The position numbers and the translations under genes are program-made. DNA of 64,000 bases from Agelas oroides. Its lineage: Eukaryota; Porifera; Demospongiae; Agelasida; Agelasidae. Location: the NCBI GenBank assembly GCA_949130485.1, contig OX422184.1, positions 4,525,204-4,589,203 of the forward strand, in the 5' to 3' direction. Of the stretch, positions 21,579-34,417 are shown piece after piece. The stretch's first letter is position 1. Every line of letters begins with the position of its first letter. Below the pieces are notes generated by a model. The model had not been told where the DNA came from. It ran no database searches and saw nothing but the letters and a program-made list of their open reading frames with translations.

Positions 21579-24500
21579 TACGGCGCTGCATGGGAAGGAG
21601 ATATTGGCCGGCCCGTTCAGCTTTGTGCACCTTTTGCACCGTGAAAGGGTTTACATTTTTAAACTCTTAATGCCTATAGCTTCTCGATAATATGCACTTT
21701 GCATTAGTGCAACCTTTGTACCGAGCTAGGATTAGTCACGAATTTATGAGAATTACCATTGAAGGCACTATTCTGCTCGGTATGGAACGGAGATATTGGC
21801 CGGCCCCTACAGCTTTGTGCGCCTTTTGCACCGAGAAAAGGTTTACATTTTTAAACTCTTCATAGCCATTTCTTCTTGATAATATGCACCTTGCATTAGT
21901 GCAACTTTTGTACCGAGCTAAGATTAGTCGCGAATGTACGAGAATTACTATGTAAGGCACTATAGGGCGTTGCATGGGACGGAGATATTGGCCGTTCCAC
22001 ACAGTTTTGTGCGCCTTTTGTACCGAGAAAGGGTCTACGGTTTTAAACTCTTCATGCCAAGAGCTTCTTGACAATATGCACCTTGCATTAGTGCAACCTT
22101 TGTACCGAGCTACGCTTAGTCGCGAATGAGCGAGAATTACCATTGAAGGCACTACACGGCGCTGCATGGGACGGAGATATTGGCCGGCCCCTACAGCTTT
22201 GAGCGCCTTTTGCACCGTGAAAAGGTTTACATTTGTAAACTCTTCATGCCCATAGCTTCTTGATAATATGCACCTTGCATTAGTGCAACCTTTGAACCGA
22301 GTTAGGTTTAGTCGCGAATGTACGCGAATTTCCATTGAAGGCACCATACGGCGCTGCATGTGACGGAGAAGTTGGCCGGCCCGTACAGCTTTGTGCGCCT
22401 TTTGCACCGTGAAAGGGTTTACATTTTTAAACTCTTCATGCCAATAGCTGCTTGGTAATATGCACCTTGCATTAGTGCAACCTTTGTACCGAGTTAGGGT
22501 TAGTCGCGAATATACGCTAATTTCCATTGAAGGCACTATAAGACGCTTCATGGGACGGAGATATTGGCCGTTCCACACAGTTTTGTGCACCTTTTGCACC
22601 GAGAAAGGGTTTACATTTTTAAACTCTTCATGCCCATAGATTCTTGATAATATGAACCTTGCATTAGTGTAACCTTTGTACCGAGTTAGGGTTAGTCGCG
22701 AATATACGCGAATTTCCATTGAAGGCACTATAAGACGCTTCATGGGACGGAGATATTGGCCGTTCCACACAGTTTTGTGCACCTTTTGCACCGAGAAAGG
22801 GTTTACATTTTTAAACTCTTCATGCCCATAGATTCTTGATAATATGCACCTTGCATTAGTGCAACCTTTGTACCGAGCTAGGATTAGTCGCGAATTTACG
22901 CGAATTTCCATTGAAGGCACTACATGGCGCTGCATGGGAAGGAGATATTGGCCGGACCCAACAGCTTTGTGCGCCTTTTGCACCGAGAAAAGGTTTTTTC
23001 ATTTACAAACTCTTCATGCCCATAGCTTCTTGATAATAAGCACCTTGCATTAGTGCAACCTTTGTACCGAGCTAGGATTAATCGCGAATGTACGAGAATT
23101 ACCAGTGAAGGCACTATACGGCGCTGCATGGGAAGGAGATATTGGCTGGCCCCTACAGCTTTGTGCGCTTTTTGCACCGAGAAAGGGTTTACATTTTTAA
23201 ACTCTTCATGCCCATAGCTTCTTGAGAATATGCACCTTGCATTAGTGCAACCTATGTACCGAGCTATGATTAGTCACAAATGTACGAGAATTACCATTGA
23301 AGGCACTATACGGCGCTGCATGGGAAGGAGATATTGGCCGGCCCGTTCAGCTTTGTGCACCTTTTGCACCGTGAAAGGGTTTACATTTTTAAACTCTTCA
23401 TGCCTATAGCTTCTCGATAATATGCACTTTGCATTAGTGCAACCTTTGTACCGTGGTAGGAAGAGTCGCCAATGTACGCAAATTTCCATTGACGGCACTA
23501 TACGGCGATGCAGTGAACGGAGATATTGGCCGGCACCTACAGCTTTGTGCGCCTTTTGCACCGAGAAAACGTTTACATTTTTAAACTCTTCATGCCCATA
23601 TCTTCTTGATAATATGCACCTTGCATTAGTGCAACCTTTGTACCGAGCTAGGATTAGTCGCGAATGTACGAGAATTTCCATTGAAGGCACTATTCGGCGC
23701 TGCATGGAACGGATATATTGGCCGGCCCCTACAGCTTTGTGCGCCTTTTGCACCGAGAAAAGGTTTACATTTTTAAACTCTTCATGCCCATAGCTCCTTG
23801 ATAATATGCACCTTGCATTAGTGCAACATTTGTACCGAGCTAGGATTAGTCGCGAATGTGCGAGAATTACCATTGAAGGCACTATACGGCGCTGCAGTGG
23901 AACGGAGATATTGGCCGGCCCCTACAGCTTTGTGCGCCTTTTGCACCGAGAAAAGGTTTACATTTTTAAACTCTTCATGCCCATAGCTTCTTGATAATAT
24001 GCACCTTGTATTAGTGCAACCTTTGTTCCGAGGTAGGAAGAGTCGCCAATGTACGCGAATTTTCATTGACGGCACTATACGGCGATGCTGGGACCGGAGA
24101 TATTGGCCGGCCCCTATAGCTTTGTGCGCCTCTTGCACCGAAAAACGGTTTACATTTTTAAACTCTTCATGCCCATAGCTTCTTGATAATATGAACCTTG
24201 CATTTGTGCAACCTTTGCACCGAGGTCGGAAGAGTCGCCAATGTACGCCAATTTCCAATGACGGCAATATACGGCGCTGTAGGGAACGGAGATATTGGCC
24301 GTCCCATACAGTTTTGTGCGCCACTTGCACTGTGAAAGGGTTTACGTTTTTAAACTCTTCATGCCCATAGCTTCTTGATAATAAGCTCCTTGCATTAGTG
24401 CAACCTTTGTATCGAGCTAGGATTAGGCGCGAATGTACGAGAATTACCATTGAAGGCACTATACGGCGCTGCATGGGGCGGAGATATTGGCTGGCCCGTA

Positions 24501-27500
24501 CAGCTTTGTGCACCTTTTGCACCGTGAAAGGGTTTACATTTTAAAACACTTCATGCCTATAGCTTCTTGATAATATGCACTTTGCATTAGTGCAACCTTT
24601 GTACCGATGTAGGAATATTCGCCAATGTACGCGAATTTCCATTGACGGCACTATACAGCGCTACATGGGACGGAGATATTGGCCGGTCTGTACTGCTTTC
24701 TGCGCCATTTGCACCGAGAAAGAGTTTACAGTTTGAAATTCTTCATGCCCATAGCTTCTTGATAATATGCACCTTGCTTTAGTGCAATCTTTGTACCGAG
24801 CTAGGATTAGTCGCGAATGTGCTAGAATTACCATTGAATGCCCTATACGGCGCTGCATGGGAACGGAGATATTATCCGGCCCCTACAGCTTTGTGCGCCT
24901 TTTGCACCGAGAAAAGGTTTACATTTTTAAACTCTTCATACCCATAGCTTCTTGATAATATGCACCTTGCATTAGTGCAACCTTTGTACCGAGCTAGGAT
25001 TAGTCGCGAATGTGCGAGAATTACCATTGAAGGCACTATACGGCGCTGCATGGGAACGGAGATAATTGCCTGCCCCTACAGCATTGTGCGCCTTTTGCAC
25101 CGAGAATTTTTAAACTCTTCATGCGCATAGCTCCTTGATAATAAGCACCTTGCATTAGTGCAACCTTTGTTACCGAGGTTGTATTAGTCGCGAATGTGCG
25201 AGAATTACCATTGATGGCACTATACGGCGCTGCATGGGGCGGAGATATTGGCCGGCCCGTACAGCTTTGTGCACCTTTTGCACCGTGAAAGGGTTTACAT
25301 TTTAAAACACTTCATGCCTATAGCTTCTTGATAATATGCACTTTGCATTAGTGCAACCTTTGTACCGAGGTAGGAATAGTCGCCAAAGTACGCGAATTTC
25401 CATTGACGGCACTATACGGCGATGCAGAGAATGGAGATATTGGCCGTCCCGTACAGTTTTGTGCGCCTTTTGCACCGAGAAAGGGTTTTCGTTTTTAAAC
25501 ACTTCATGCCCATACCTTCTTGATAATATGCACCTTGCATTAGTGCAACCTTTGTACCGAGCTAGGATTAGTCGCGAATGTACGAGAATTACCATTGAAG
25601 GCACTATACAGCGCTACATGGGACGGAGATATTGGCCGGCCTGTACTGCTTTCTGCGCCATTTGCACCGAGAAAGGGTTTACAGTTTGAAATTCTTCATG
25701 CCCATAGCTTCTTGATAATATGCACCTTGCTCTAGTGCAATCTTTGTACCGAGCTAGGATTAGTCGCGAATGTGCTAGAATTACCATTGAATGCGCTATA
25801 CGGCGCTGCATGGGAACGGAGATATTGTCCGGCCCCTACAGCTTTGTGCGCCTTTTGCACCGAGAAAAGGTTTACATTTTTAAACTCTACATACCCATAG
25901 CTTCTTGATAATATGCACCGTGCATTAGTGCAACCTTTGTACCGAGTTAGAGTTAGTCGCAAATGTAGGCGAATTTCCATTGAAGGCACTATCCGGAGCT
26001 GTATGGGACGGAGATATTGGCCGTCCCGTACAGCTTTGTGTGCCTTTTGCATCGTGAAAGGATTTACAATTTTAAACCCTTCATGCCCGTAGCTTCTTGA
26101 TAATATGCACCTTGCATTAATGCAAACTTTGCACCCATTTAGGGTTAGTAGCGAATGTCAGTGAATTTCCATTTAAGGCACTATCCGGCGCTGTATGGGA
26201 CGGAGATATTGGCCGGCTCGTACAGCTTTGTGCGCCTTTTGCATCGTGAAAGGATTTACAATTTTAAACCCTTCATGCCCGTAGCTTCTTGATAATATGC
26301 ACCTTGCATTAATGCAAACTTTGCACCCAGTTAGGGTTAGTAGCGAATGTCAGTGAATTTCCATTGAAGGCACTATCCGGCTCTGTATGGGACGGAGATA
26401 TTGGCCGGCCCGTACAGCTTTGTGCGCCTTTTGCACCGTGAAAGGGTTTACAATTTTAAACCCTTCATGCTCGTAGCTTCTTGATAATATGCACCTTGCA
26501 TTAGTGCAACTTTTGTACCTAGTTAGGGTTAGTCGCGAATGTACGCGAATTTCCATTGGAGGCACTATACGGCGTTGCATGGGACGGAGATATTGGCCGT
26601 TCCACACAGTTTTGTGCGCCTTTTGCACAGAGAAAGGGTTTACGTTTTTAAGTTCTTCATGCCCATAGCTTCTTGATAATATGCACCTTGCATTAGTGCA
26701 ACCTTTGAACCGAGTTAGGGTTAGTCGCAAATGTACGCGAATTTCCATTGAAGGCACTATACTGCGCTGCATGGGACGGAGATGTTGACCGGCCCGTACA
26801 GCTTTGTGCGCCTTTTGCACCGTGAAGGGGTTTACATTTATAAACTCTTCATGCCCATAGCTGCTTGGTGATGTGCACCTTACATTAGTGCAACCTTTTG
26901 TAGCGAGTTAGGGTTAGTCGCGAATGTCAGTGAATTTCCATTGAAGGCACTATCCGGCGCTGTATGGGACGGAGATATTGGCCGGCCCGTACAGCTTTGT
27001 GCGCCTTTTGCACCATGAAAGGGTTTACAATTTTAAACCCTTCATGCTCGTAGCTTCTTGATAATATGCACCTTGCATTAGTGCAACCTTTGTACCGAGC
27101 TAGGCTTAGTCGCGAATGTGCGAGAATTAACATTGAAGGCATTATACGGCGCTGCATTGGAACGGAGATATTGGCCGGCCGGAAACGATTTGTGCGCCTT
27201 TTGCACCGTGAAGGGGTTTACATTTTTAAACTCTTCATGCCCATAGCTGCTTGGTGATGTGCACCTTACATTAGTGCAACCTTTGTACCGAGTTAGTGTT
27301 AGTCGCGAATGTACGCGAATTTCCATTGAAGGCACTATCCGGCGCTGTATGGGACGGAGATATTGGCCGTCCCGTACAGCTTTGTGCGCCTTTTGCATCG
27401 TGAAAGGATTTACAATTTTAAACCCTTCACGCCCGTAGCTTCTTGATAATATGCACCTTGCATTAGTGCAAACTTTGCACCCAGTTAGGGTTAGTAGCGA

Positions 27501-30500
27501 ATGTCAGTGAATTTCCATTGAAGGCACTATCCGGCGCTGTATGGGACGGAGATATTGGCCGACCCATACAGCATTGTGCGCATTTTGCACCGAGAAAGGG
27601 TTTACATTTTTAAACTCTTCATGCCTATAGCTTCTCGATAATATGCACCTTGTACTAGTGCAACTTTTGTTCCGAGGTAGGAAGAGTCGCCAATGTACGC
27701 GAATTTTCATTGACGGCACTATTCGGCGATGCAGGGACCGGAGATATTGGCCGGCCCCTATAGCTTTGTGCGCCTCTTGCACCGAAAAACGGTTTACATT
27801 TTTAAACTCTTCATGCCCATAGCTTCTTGATAATATGAACCTTGCATTTGTGCAACCTTTGCACCGAGGTCGGAAGAGTCGCCAATGTACGCCAATTTCC
27901 AATGACGGCAATATACGGCGCTGTAGGGAACGGAGATATTGGCCGTCCCGTACAGTTTTGTGCGCCACTTGCACCGTGAAAGGGTTTACGTTTTTAAACT
28001 CTTCATGCCCATAGCTTCTTGATAATAAGCTCCTTGCATTAGTGCAACCTTTGTATCGAGCTAGGATTAGTTGCGAATGTACGAGAATTACCATTGAAGG
28101 CACTATACGGCGCTGCATGGGGCGGAGATATTGGCCGGCCCGTACGGCTTTGTGCACCTCTTGCACCGTGAAAGGGTTTACATTTTAAAACACTTCATGC
28201 CTATAGCTTCTTGATAATATGCACTTTGCATTAGTGCAACCTTTGTACCGAGGTAGGAATAGTCGCCAATGTACGCGAATTTCCATAGACGGCACTATAC
28301 GGCGATGCAGAGAACGGAGATATTGGCCGTCCCGTACAGTTTTGTGCGCCTTTTGCACCGAGAAAGGGTTTTCGTTTTTGAACACTTCATGCCCATACCT
28401 TCTTGATAATATGCACCTTGCATTAGTGCAACCTTTGTACCGAGCTAGGATAAGTCGCGAATTTACGAGAATTACCATTGAAGGCACTATACAGCGCTAC
28501 ATGGGACGGAGATATTGGCCGGCCTGTACTACTTTCTGCGCCATTTGCACCCAGAAAGGGTTTACAGTTTGAAATTCTTCATGCCCATAGCTTCTTGATA
28601 ATATGCACCTTGCTTTAGTGCAATCTTTGTACCGAGCTAGGATTAGTCGCTAATGTGCTAGAATTACCATTGAATGCGCTATACGGCGCTGCATGGGAAC
28701 GGAGATATTTTCCGGCACCTACAGCTTTGTGCGCCTTTTGCACCGAGAAAAGGTTTACATTTTTAAACTCTTCATGCTCATAGCTTCTTGATAATATGCA
28801 CCTTCCATTAGTGCAACTTTTGTACCGAGCTAGGAATAGTCGCGAATGTACGAGAATTACCATTGAAGGCACTATACGGCGCTGCATGGGACGGAGATAT
28901 TGGTCGGCCCGTACAGCTTTGTGCGCCTTTTGCACCGTGAAAGGGTTTACATTTTTAAACTCTTCATGCCCATAGCTTCTTGATAATGTGCACCTTGCAT
29001 TAGTGCAACCTTTGTACCGAGCTAGGATTAGTCGCGAATTTACGAGAATTACCATTGAAGGCACTATTCGGCTCTGCATGGAACGGAGATAGTGGCCGGC
29101 CACTACAGCTTTGTGCGCCTTTTGCACCGAGAAAAGGTTTACATTTTTAAACTCTTCATACACATAGCTTCTTGATAATATGAAACTTCCATTAGTGCAA
29201 CCTTTGTACCGAGGAAGGAAGAGTCGAAAATGTACGCGAATTTCCATAAACAGCACTATACGGCGCTGCATGGGACGGAGTTGTTGGCCGGCCCGTACAG
29301 CTTTGTGAGCCTTTTGCACCGTGAAAGGGTTTACATTTTTAAACTCTTCATGCCCATAGCTTCTTGGTAATATGCACCTTACATTAGTGCAACCTTTGTA
29401 CCGAGGTAGAAATAGTCGCCAATGTACGCGAATTTCCATTGACGGCACTATACGGCAATGCAGAGAACGGAGATATTGGCCGTCCCGTACAGTTTTGTGC
29501 GCCTTTTGCACCGAGAAAGGGTTTTCGTTTTTAAACACTTCATGCCCATACCTTCTTGATAATATGCACCTTGCATTAGTGCAACATTTGTACCGAGCTA
29601 GGATTAGTCGCGAATGTGCTAGAATTACCATTGAAAGCGCTATACGGCGCTGCATGGGAACGGAGATATTTTCCGGCACCTACAGCTTTGTGCGCCTTTT
29701 GCACGGAGAAAAGGTTTACATTTTTAAATTCTTCATACCCATAGCTTCTTGATAATATGCACCTTGCATTAGTGCAACCTTTGTACCGAGCTAGGATTAG
29801 TCGCGAATATGCGAGAATTATCATTGAAGTCACTATACGGCGCTGCATGGGAACGGAGATATTTGACGGCCCCTACAGCATTGTGCGCCTTTTGCACCGA
29901 AAATTTTTAAACTCTTCATGCGCATAGCTCCTTGATAATAAGCACCTTCCATTAGTGCAACCTTTGTACCGAGGTTGGATTAGTCGCGAATGTGCGAGAA
30001 TTACCATTGAAGGTACTACACGGCGCTGCATGGGAACGGAGATATTGTCCGGCCCCTACAGCTTTGTGCGCCTTTTGCACCTAGAAAAGGTTTACATTTT
30101 TAAACTCTTCATGCCCATAGCTTCTTGATAATATGCACTTTGCATTAGTGCAACTTTTGTACCGAGGTAGGATAGTCGCCAATGTACGCGAATTTCCATT
30201 GACGGCACTATACGGCAATGCAGAGAACGGAGATATTGGCCGTCCCGTACAGTTTTGTGCGACTTTTGCACCGAGAAAGGGTTTTCGTTTTTAAACACTT
30301 CATGCCCATACCTTCTTGATAATATGCACCTTGCATTAGTGCAACCTTTGTACCGAGCTAGGATTAATCGCGAATATGCGAGAATTATCATTGAAGTCAC
30401 TATACGGCAGTGCATGGGAACGGAGATAGTTGCCGGCCCCTACAGCATTGTGCGCCTTTTGCACCGAGAATTTTTAAACTCTTAATGCGCATAGCTCCTT

Positions 30501-31544
30501 GATAATAAGCACCTTCCATTAGTGCAACCTTTGTACCGAGGTTGGATTAGTCGCGAATGTGCGAGAATTACCATTGAAGGTACTACACGGCGCTGCATTG
30601 GAACGGAGATATTGGCCGGCCCCTACAGCTTTGTGCGCCTTTTGCACCGAGAAAAGGTTTACATTTTTTAAACTCTTCATGCCCATAGCTTCTTGATAAT
30701 ATGCACCTTGCATTAGTGCAACCTTTGTACCGAGCTAGGATTAGTCGCGAATTTACGAGAATTACCATTGAAGGCACTATTCGGCTCTGCATGGAACGGA
30801 GATATTGGCCGGCCACTACAGCTTTGTGAGCCTTTTGCACCGAGAAAAGGTTTACATTTTTAAACTCTTCATACACATAGCTTCTTGATAATATGAAACT
30901 TCCATTAGTGCAACCTTTGTACCGAGGTAAGAAGAGTCGAAAATGTACGCGAATTTCCATAAACAGCACTATACGGCGCTGCATGGGACGGAGTTGTTGG
31001 ACGGCCCATACAGCTTTGTGCGCCTTTTGCATCGTGAAAGGGTTTACATTTATAAACTCTTCATGCCCATAGCTTCTTGGTAATATGCACCTTACATTAG
31101 TGCAACATTTGTACCGAGGTAGGAAAAGTCGCCAATGTACGCGAATTTCCATTGACGGCACTATACTGCGATGCAGGGACCGGAGATATTAGCCGGCCCC
31201 TACAGAGTTGTGCGCCTTTCACCCCGAGAAAAGATTTACATTTATAAACTCTTCATGCCCATAGCTTCTTGATAATATGCACCTTGCATTAGTGCAACCT
31301 TTGTACCGAGCTAGGATTAGTCGCGAATGTGCGAGAATTACCATTGAAGGCACTGTACGGCGCTGCATGGGAACGGATATATTTGTCGGCCCCTACAGCT
31401 TTGTGCGCCTTTTGCACTGAGAAAAGGTTTACATTTTTAAACTCTTCATGCCCATAGCTTCTTGATAATATGCACCTTGCATTAGTGCAACCTTTGTACC
31501 GAGATAGAGTTAGTCGCTAATGTACGCGAATTTCCATTGAAGGC
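21579..31544 (+). repeat. 192-bp satellite array, segment 3a
   Basis: About 52 head-to-tail monomers in the same orientation. They include the tandem 9-monomer block next to the transposon, the 10-bp-deletion subfamily (near 25098-25115, 29895-29910 and 30461-30480), and a D-type subfamily from about 26100 (CACCCAGTTAGGGTTAGTAGCG with ACAATTTTAAACCCTTCATG). A block at about 25.3-25.7 kb recurs 2,883 bp later (15 monomers) at about 28.2-28.6 kb. No gene is visible. Confidence 0.97.
21724..23453 (+). repeat. 9-monomer block (1,730 bp), unoccupied paralogue of the transposon site
   Basis: Its last part (23219-23453) matches the transposon's left flank (14998-15091) joined to its right flank (21579-21723). 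Shared private variants include CTTGAGAATATGC, GAGCTATGATTAGTCACAAATG, GGCCCGTTCAGC and GCTTCTCGATAATATGCACTTTGC. The rest is paralogous to about 13.5-15.0 kb with gains and losses of whole monomers. For example, two near-identical monomers at about 22440-22820 have no counterpart in the left copy. Confidence 0.85.
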
Positions 31545-34417
31545 ACTATACGGCGCTGCATGGGACGGAGATATTGGCCGGCCCGTACAGCTTTGTGCGC
31601 CTTTTGCACCGTGAAAGTGTTTACATTTTTAAACTCTTTATGCCCATAGCTTCTTGGTACTATGCACCTAGCATTAGTGAAACGTTTGTACCGAGGTAGG
31701 ATTAGTCGCCAATGTACGCGAATTTCCATTGACGGCACTATACGGCGCTGTAGGGAACGCAGATATTGGCCGTCCGGTACAGTTTTTTGCGCCTTTTTCA
31801 CCGAGAAAGGGTTTACGTTCTTAAACTGTTCATGCCCATAGCTTGTTGATAATATGCACCTTGGATTAGTGCAACCTTTGTACCGAGCTAGGATTAGTCG
31901 CGAATGTGCGAGAATTACCATTGAAGGCACTATACGGCGCTGCATGGGAACGGAGATATTGACCGGCCCGTACAACTTTGTGCGCCTTTTGCACCGTGAA
32001 AGTGTTTACATTTTTAAACTCTTCATGCCCATAGCTTCTTGGTAATATGCACCTAGCATTAGTGAAACGTTTGTACCGAGGTAGGATTAGTCGCCAATGT
32101 ACGCGAATTTCCATTGACGGCACTATACGGCGCGTTAGGGAACGGAGATATTGGCCGTCCGGTACAGTTTTTTGCGCCTTTTTCAACGAGAAAGGGTTTA
32201 CGTTCTTAAACTGTTCATGCCCATAGCTTGTTGATAATATGCACCTTGGATTAGTGCAACCTTTGTACCGAGCTAGGATTAGTCGCGAATGTGCGAGAAT
32301 TACCATTGAAGGAACTATACGGCGCTGCATGGGAACGGAGATATTGGTCGGGCCCTACAGCTTTGTGCGCCATTTGCACGGAGAAAAGGTTTACATTTTT
32401 AAACTCTTCATGCCCATAGCTTCTTGATAATATGCACCTTGCATTAGTGCAACCTTTGTACCGAGTTAATGTTAGTCGCGAATTTACGCGAATTTCCATT
32501 GAAGGCACTACTAGGCGCTGCATGGGACGGAGATATTGGCCGGCCCGTACCGATTTGTGCGCCTTTTGCACCGTGAAAGGGTTTACATTTATAAACTCTT
32601 CATGCCCATAGCTTCTTGATAATATGCACCTTGCATTAGTGAACCTTTGTACCGAGCTAGGATTAGTCGCGAATGTGCGAGAATTACCATTGAAGGTACT
32701 ATGCGGGACTGCATGGGAACGGCGATATTGGTCGGCCCCTACAGCTTTGTGCGCCTTTTGCACCGAGAAAAGGTTTACATTTTTAAACTCTTCATACCCA
32801 TAGCTTCTTGATAATATGCACCTTCCATTATTGCAACCTTTGTACCTAGTTAGGGTTAGTCGCAAATGTACGCGAATTTGCATTGAAGGCACTATACGGC
32901 GCTGCATGGGACGGAGATGTTGACCGGCCCGTGCAGTTTTGCACCGTCAAGGGGTTTACATTTTTAAACTCTTCATGCCCATAGCTGCTTGGTGATGTGC
33001 ACATTACATTAGTGCAACCTTTGTACCGTGTTAGGGTTAGTCGCGAATTTACGCGAATTTCCATTGAAGGCACTATCCGGAGCTGTATGGGACGGAGATA
33101 TTGGCCGTCCCGTACAACTTTGTGCGCCTTTTGCATCGTGGAAGGATTTACAATCTTAAACCCTTCATGTCCGTAGCTTCTTGATAATATGCAGCTTGCA
33201 TTAGTGCAAACTTTGCACCCAGTTAGGGTTAGTAGCGAATGTCAGTGAATTTCCATTGAAGGCACTATCCGGCGCTGTATTGGACGGAGATATTGGCCGG
33301 CCCGTACCGATTTGTGGGCCTTTTGCACCGTGAAAAGGTTTACATTTATAAACTCTTCATGCCCATAGCTTCTTGATAATATGCACCTTGCATTAGTGCA
33401 ACCTTTGTACCGAGCTAGGATTAGTCGCGAATGTGCGAGAATTACCATTGAAGGCACTATACGGGACTGCATGGGAACGGCGATATTGGTCGGCCCCTAC
33501 AGCTTTGTGCGCCTTTTGCACCGAGAAAAGGTTTAAATTTTTAAACTCTTCATACCCATAGCTTCTTGATAATATGCACCTTGCATTATTGCAACCTTTG
33601 TACCGAGTTATGGTTAGTCGCAAATGTACGCGAATTTCCATTGAAGGCACTATACGGCGCTGCATGGGACGGAGATGTTGACCGGCCCGTACAGCTTTGT
33701 GCGCCTTTTGCACCGTGAAGGGGTTTACATTTTTAAACTCTTCTTGTCCATAGCTGCTTGGTGATATTCACCTTACATTAGTGCAAACTTTACACCCAGT
33801 TAGGGTTAGTAGCGAATGTCAGTGAATTTCCATTGAAGGCACTATCCGGCGCTGTATGGGACGGAGATATTGGCCGACCCGTACAGCTTTGTGCGCCTTT
33901 TGCACCGTGAAAGGGTTTACAATTTTAAACTCTTCATGCCCATAGCTTCTTGGTAATATGCACCTAGCATTAGTGAAACGTTTGTACCGAGGTAGGATTA
34001 GTCGCCAATGTACGCGAATTTCCATTGACGGCACTATACGGCGCTGAAGGGAACGGAGATATTGGCCTTCCGGTACAGTTTTTTGCGCCTTTTTCACCGA
34101 GAAAGGGTTTACGTTCTTAAACTGTTCATGCCCATAGCTTGTTGATAATATGCACCTTGGATTAGTGCAACCTTTGTACCGAGCTATGATTAGTCGCGAA
34201 TGTGCGAGAATTACCATTGAAGGAACTATACGGCGCTGCATGGGAACGGAGATATTGGCCGGCTCCTACAGCTTTGTGCGCCTTTTTCACCGAGAAAAGG
34301 TTTACATTTTTAAACTCTTCATGCCCATAGCATCTTGATAATATGCACCTTGCATTAGTGCAACCTTTGTACCGAGTTATGGTTAGTCGCAAATGTACAC
34401 GAATTTCCATTGAAGGT
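31545..34417 (+). repeat. 15-monomer higher-order repeat, copy 1 (2,873 bp)
   Basis: Every position I compared equals the base 2,873 bp further on, including private variants (GAACGCAGATATTGG, GGCGCGTTAGGG, ATGCGGGACTGCATGGG, TCTTCTTGTCCATAGC). The matching block is bounded by one mismatch on the left (C at 31544, T at 34417). Confidence 0.93.
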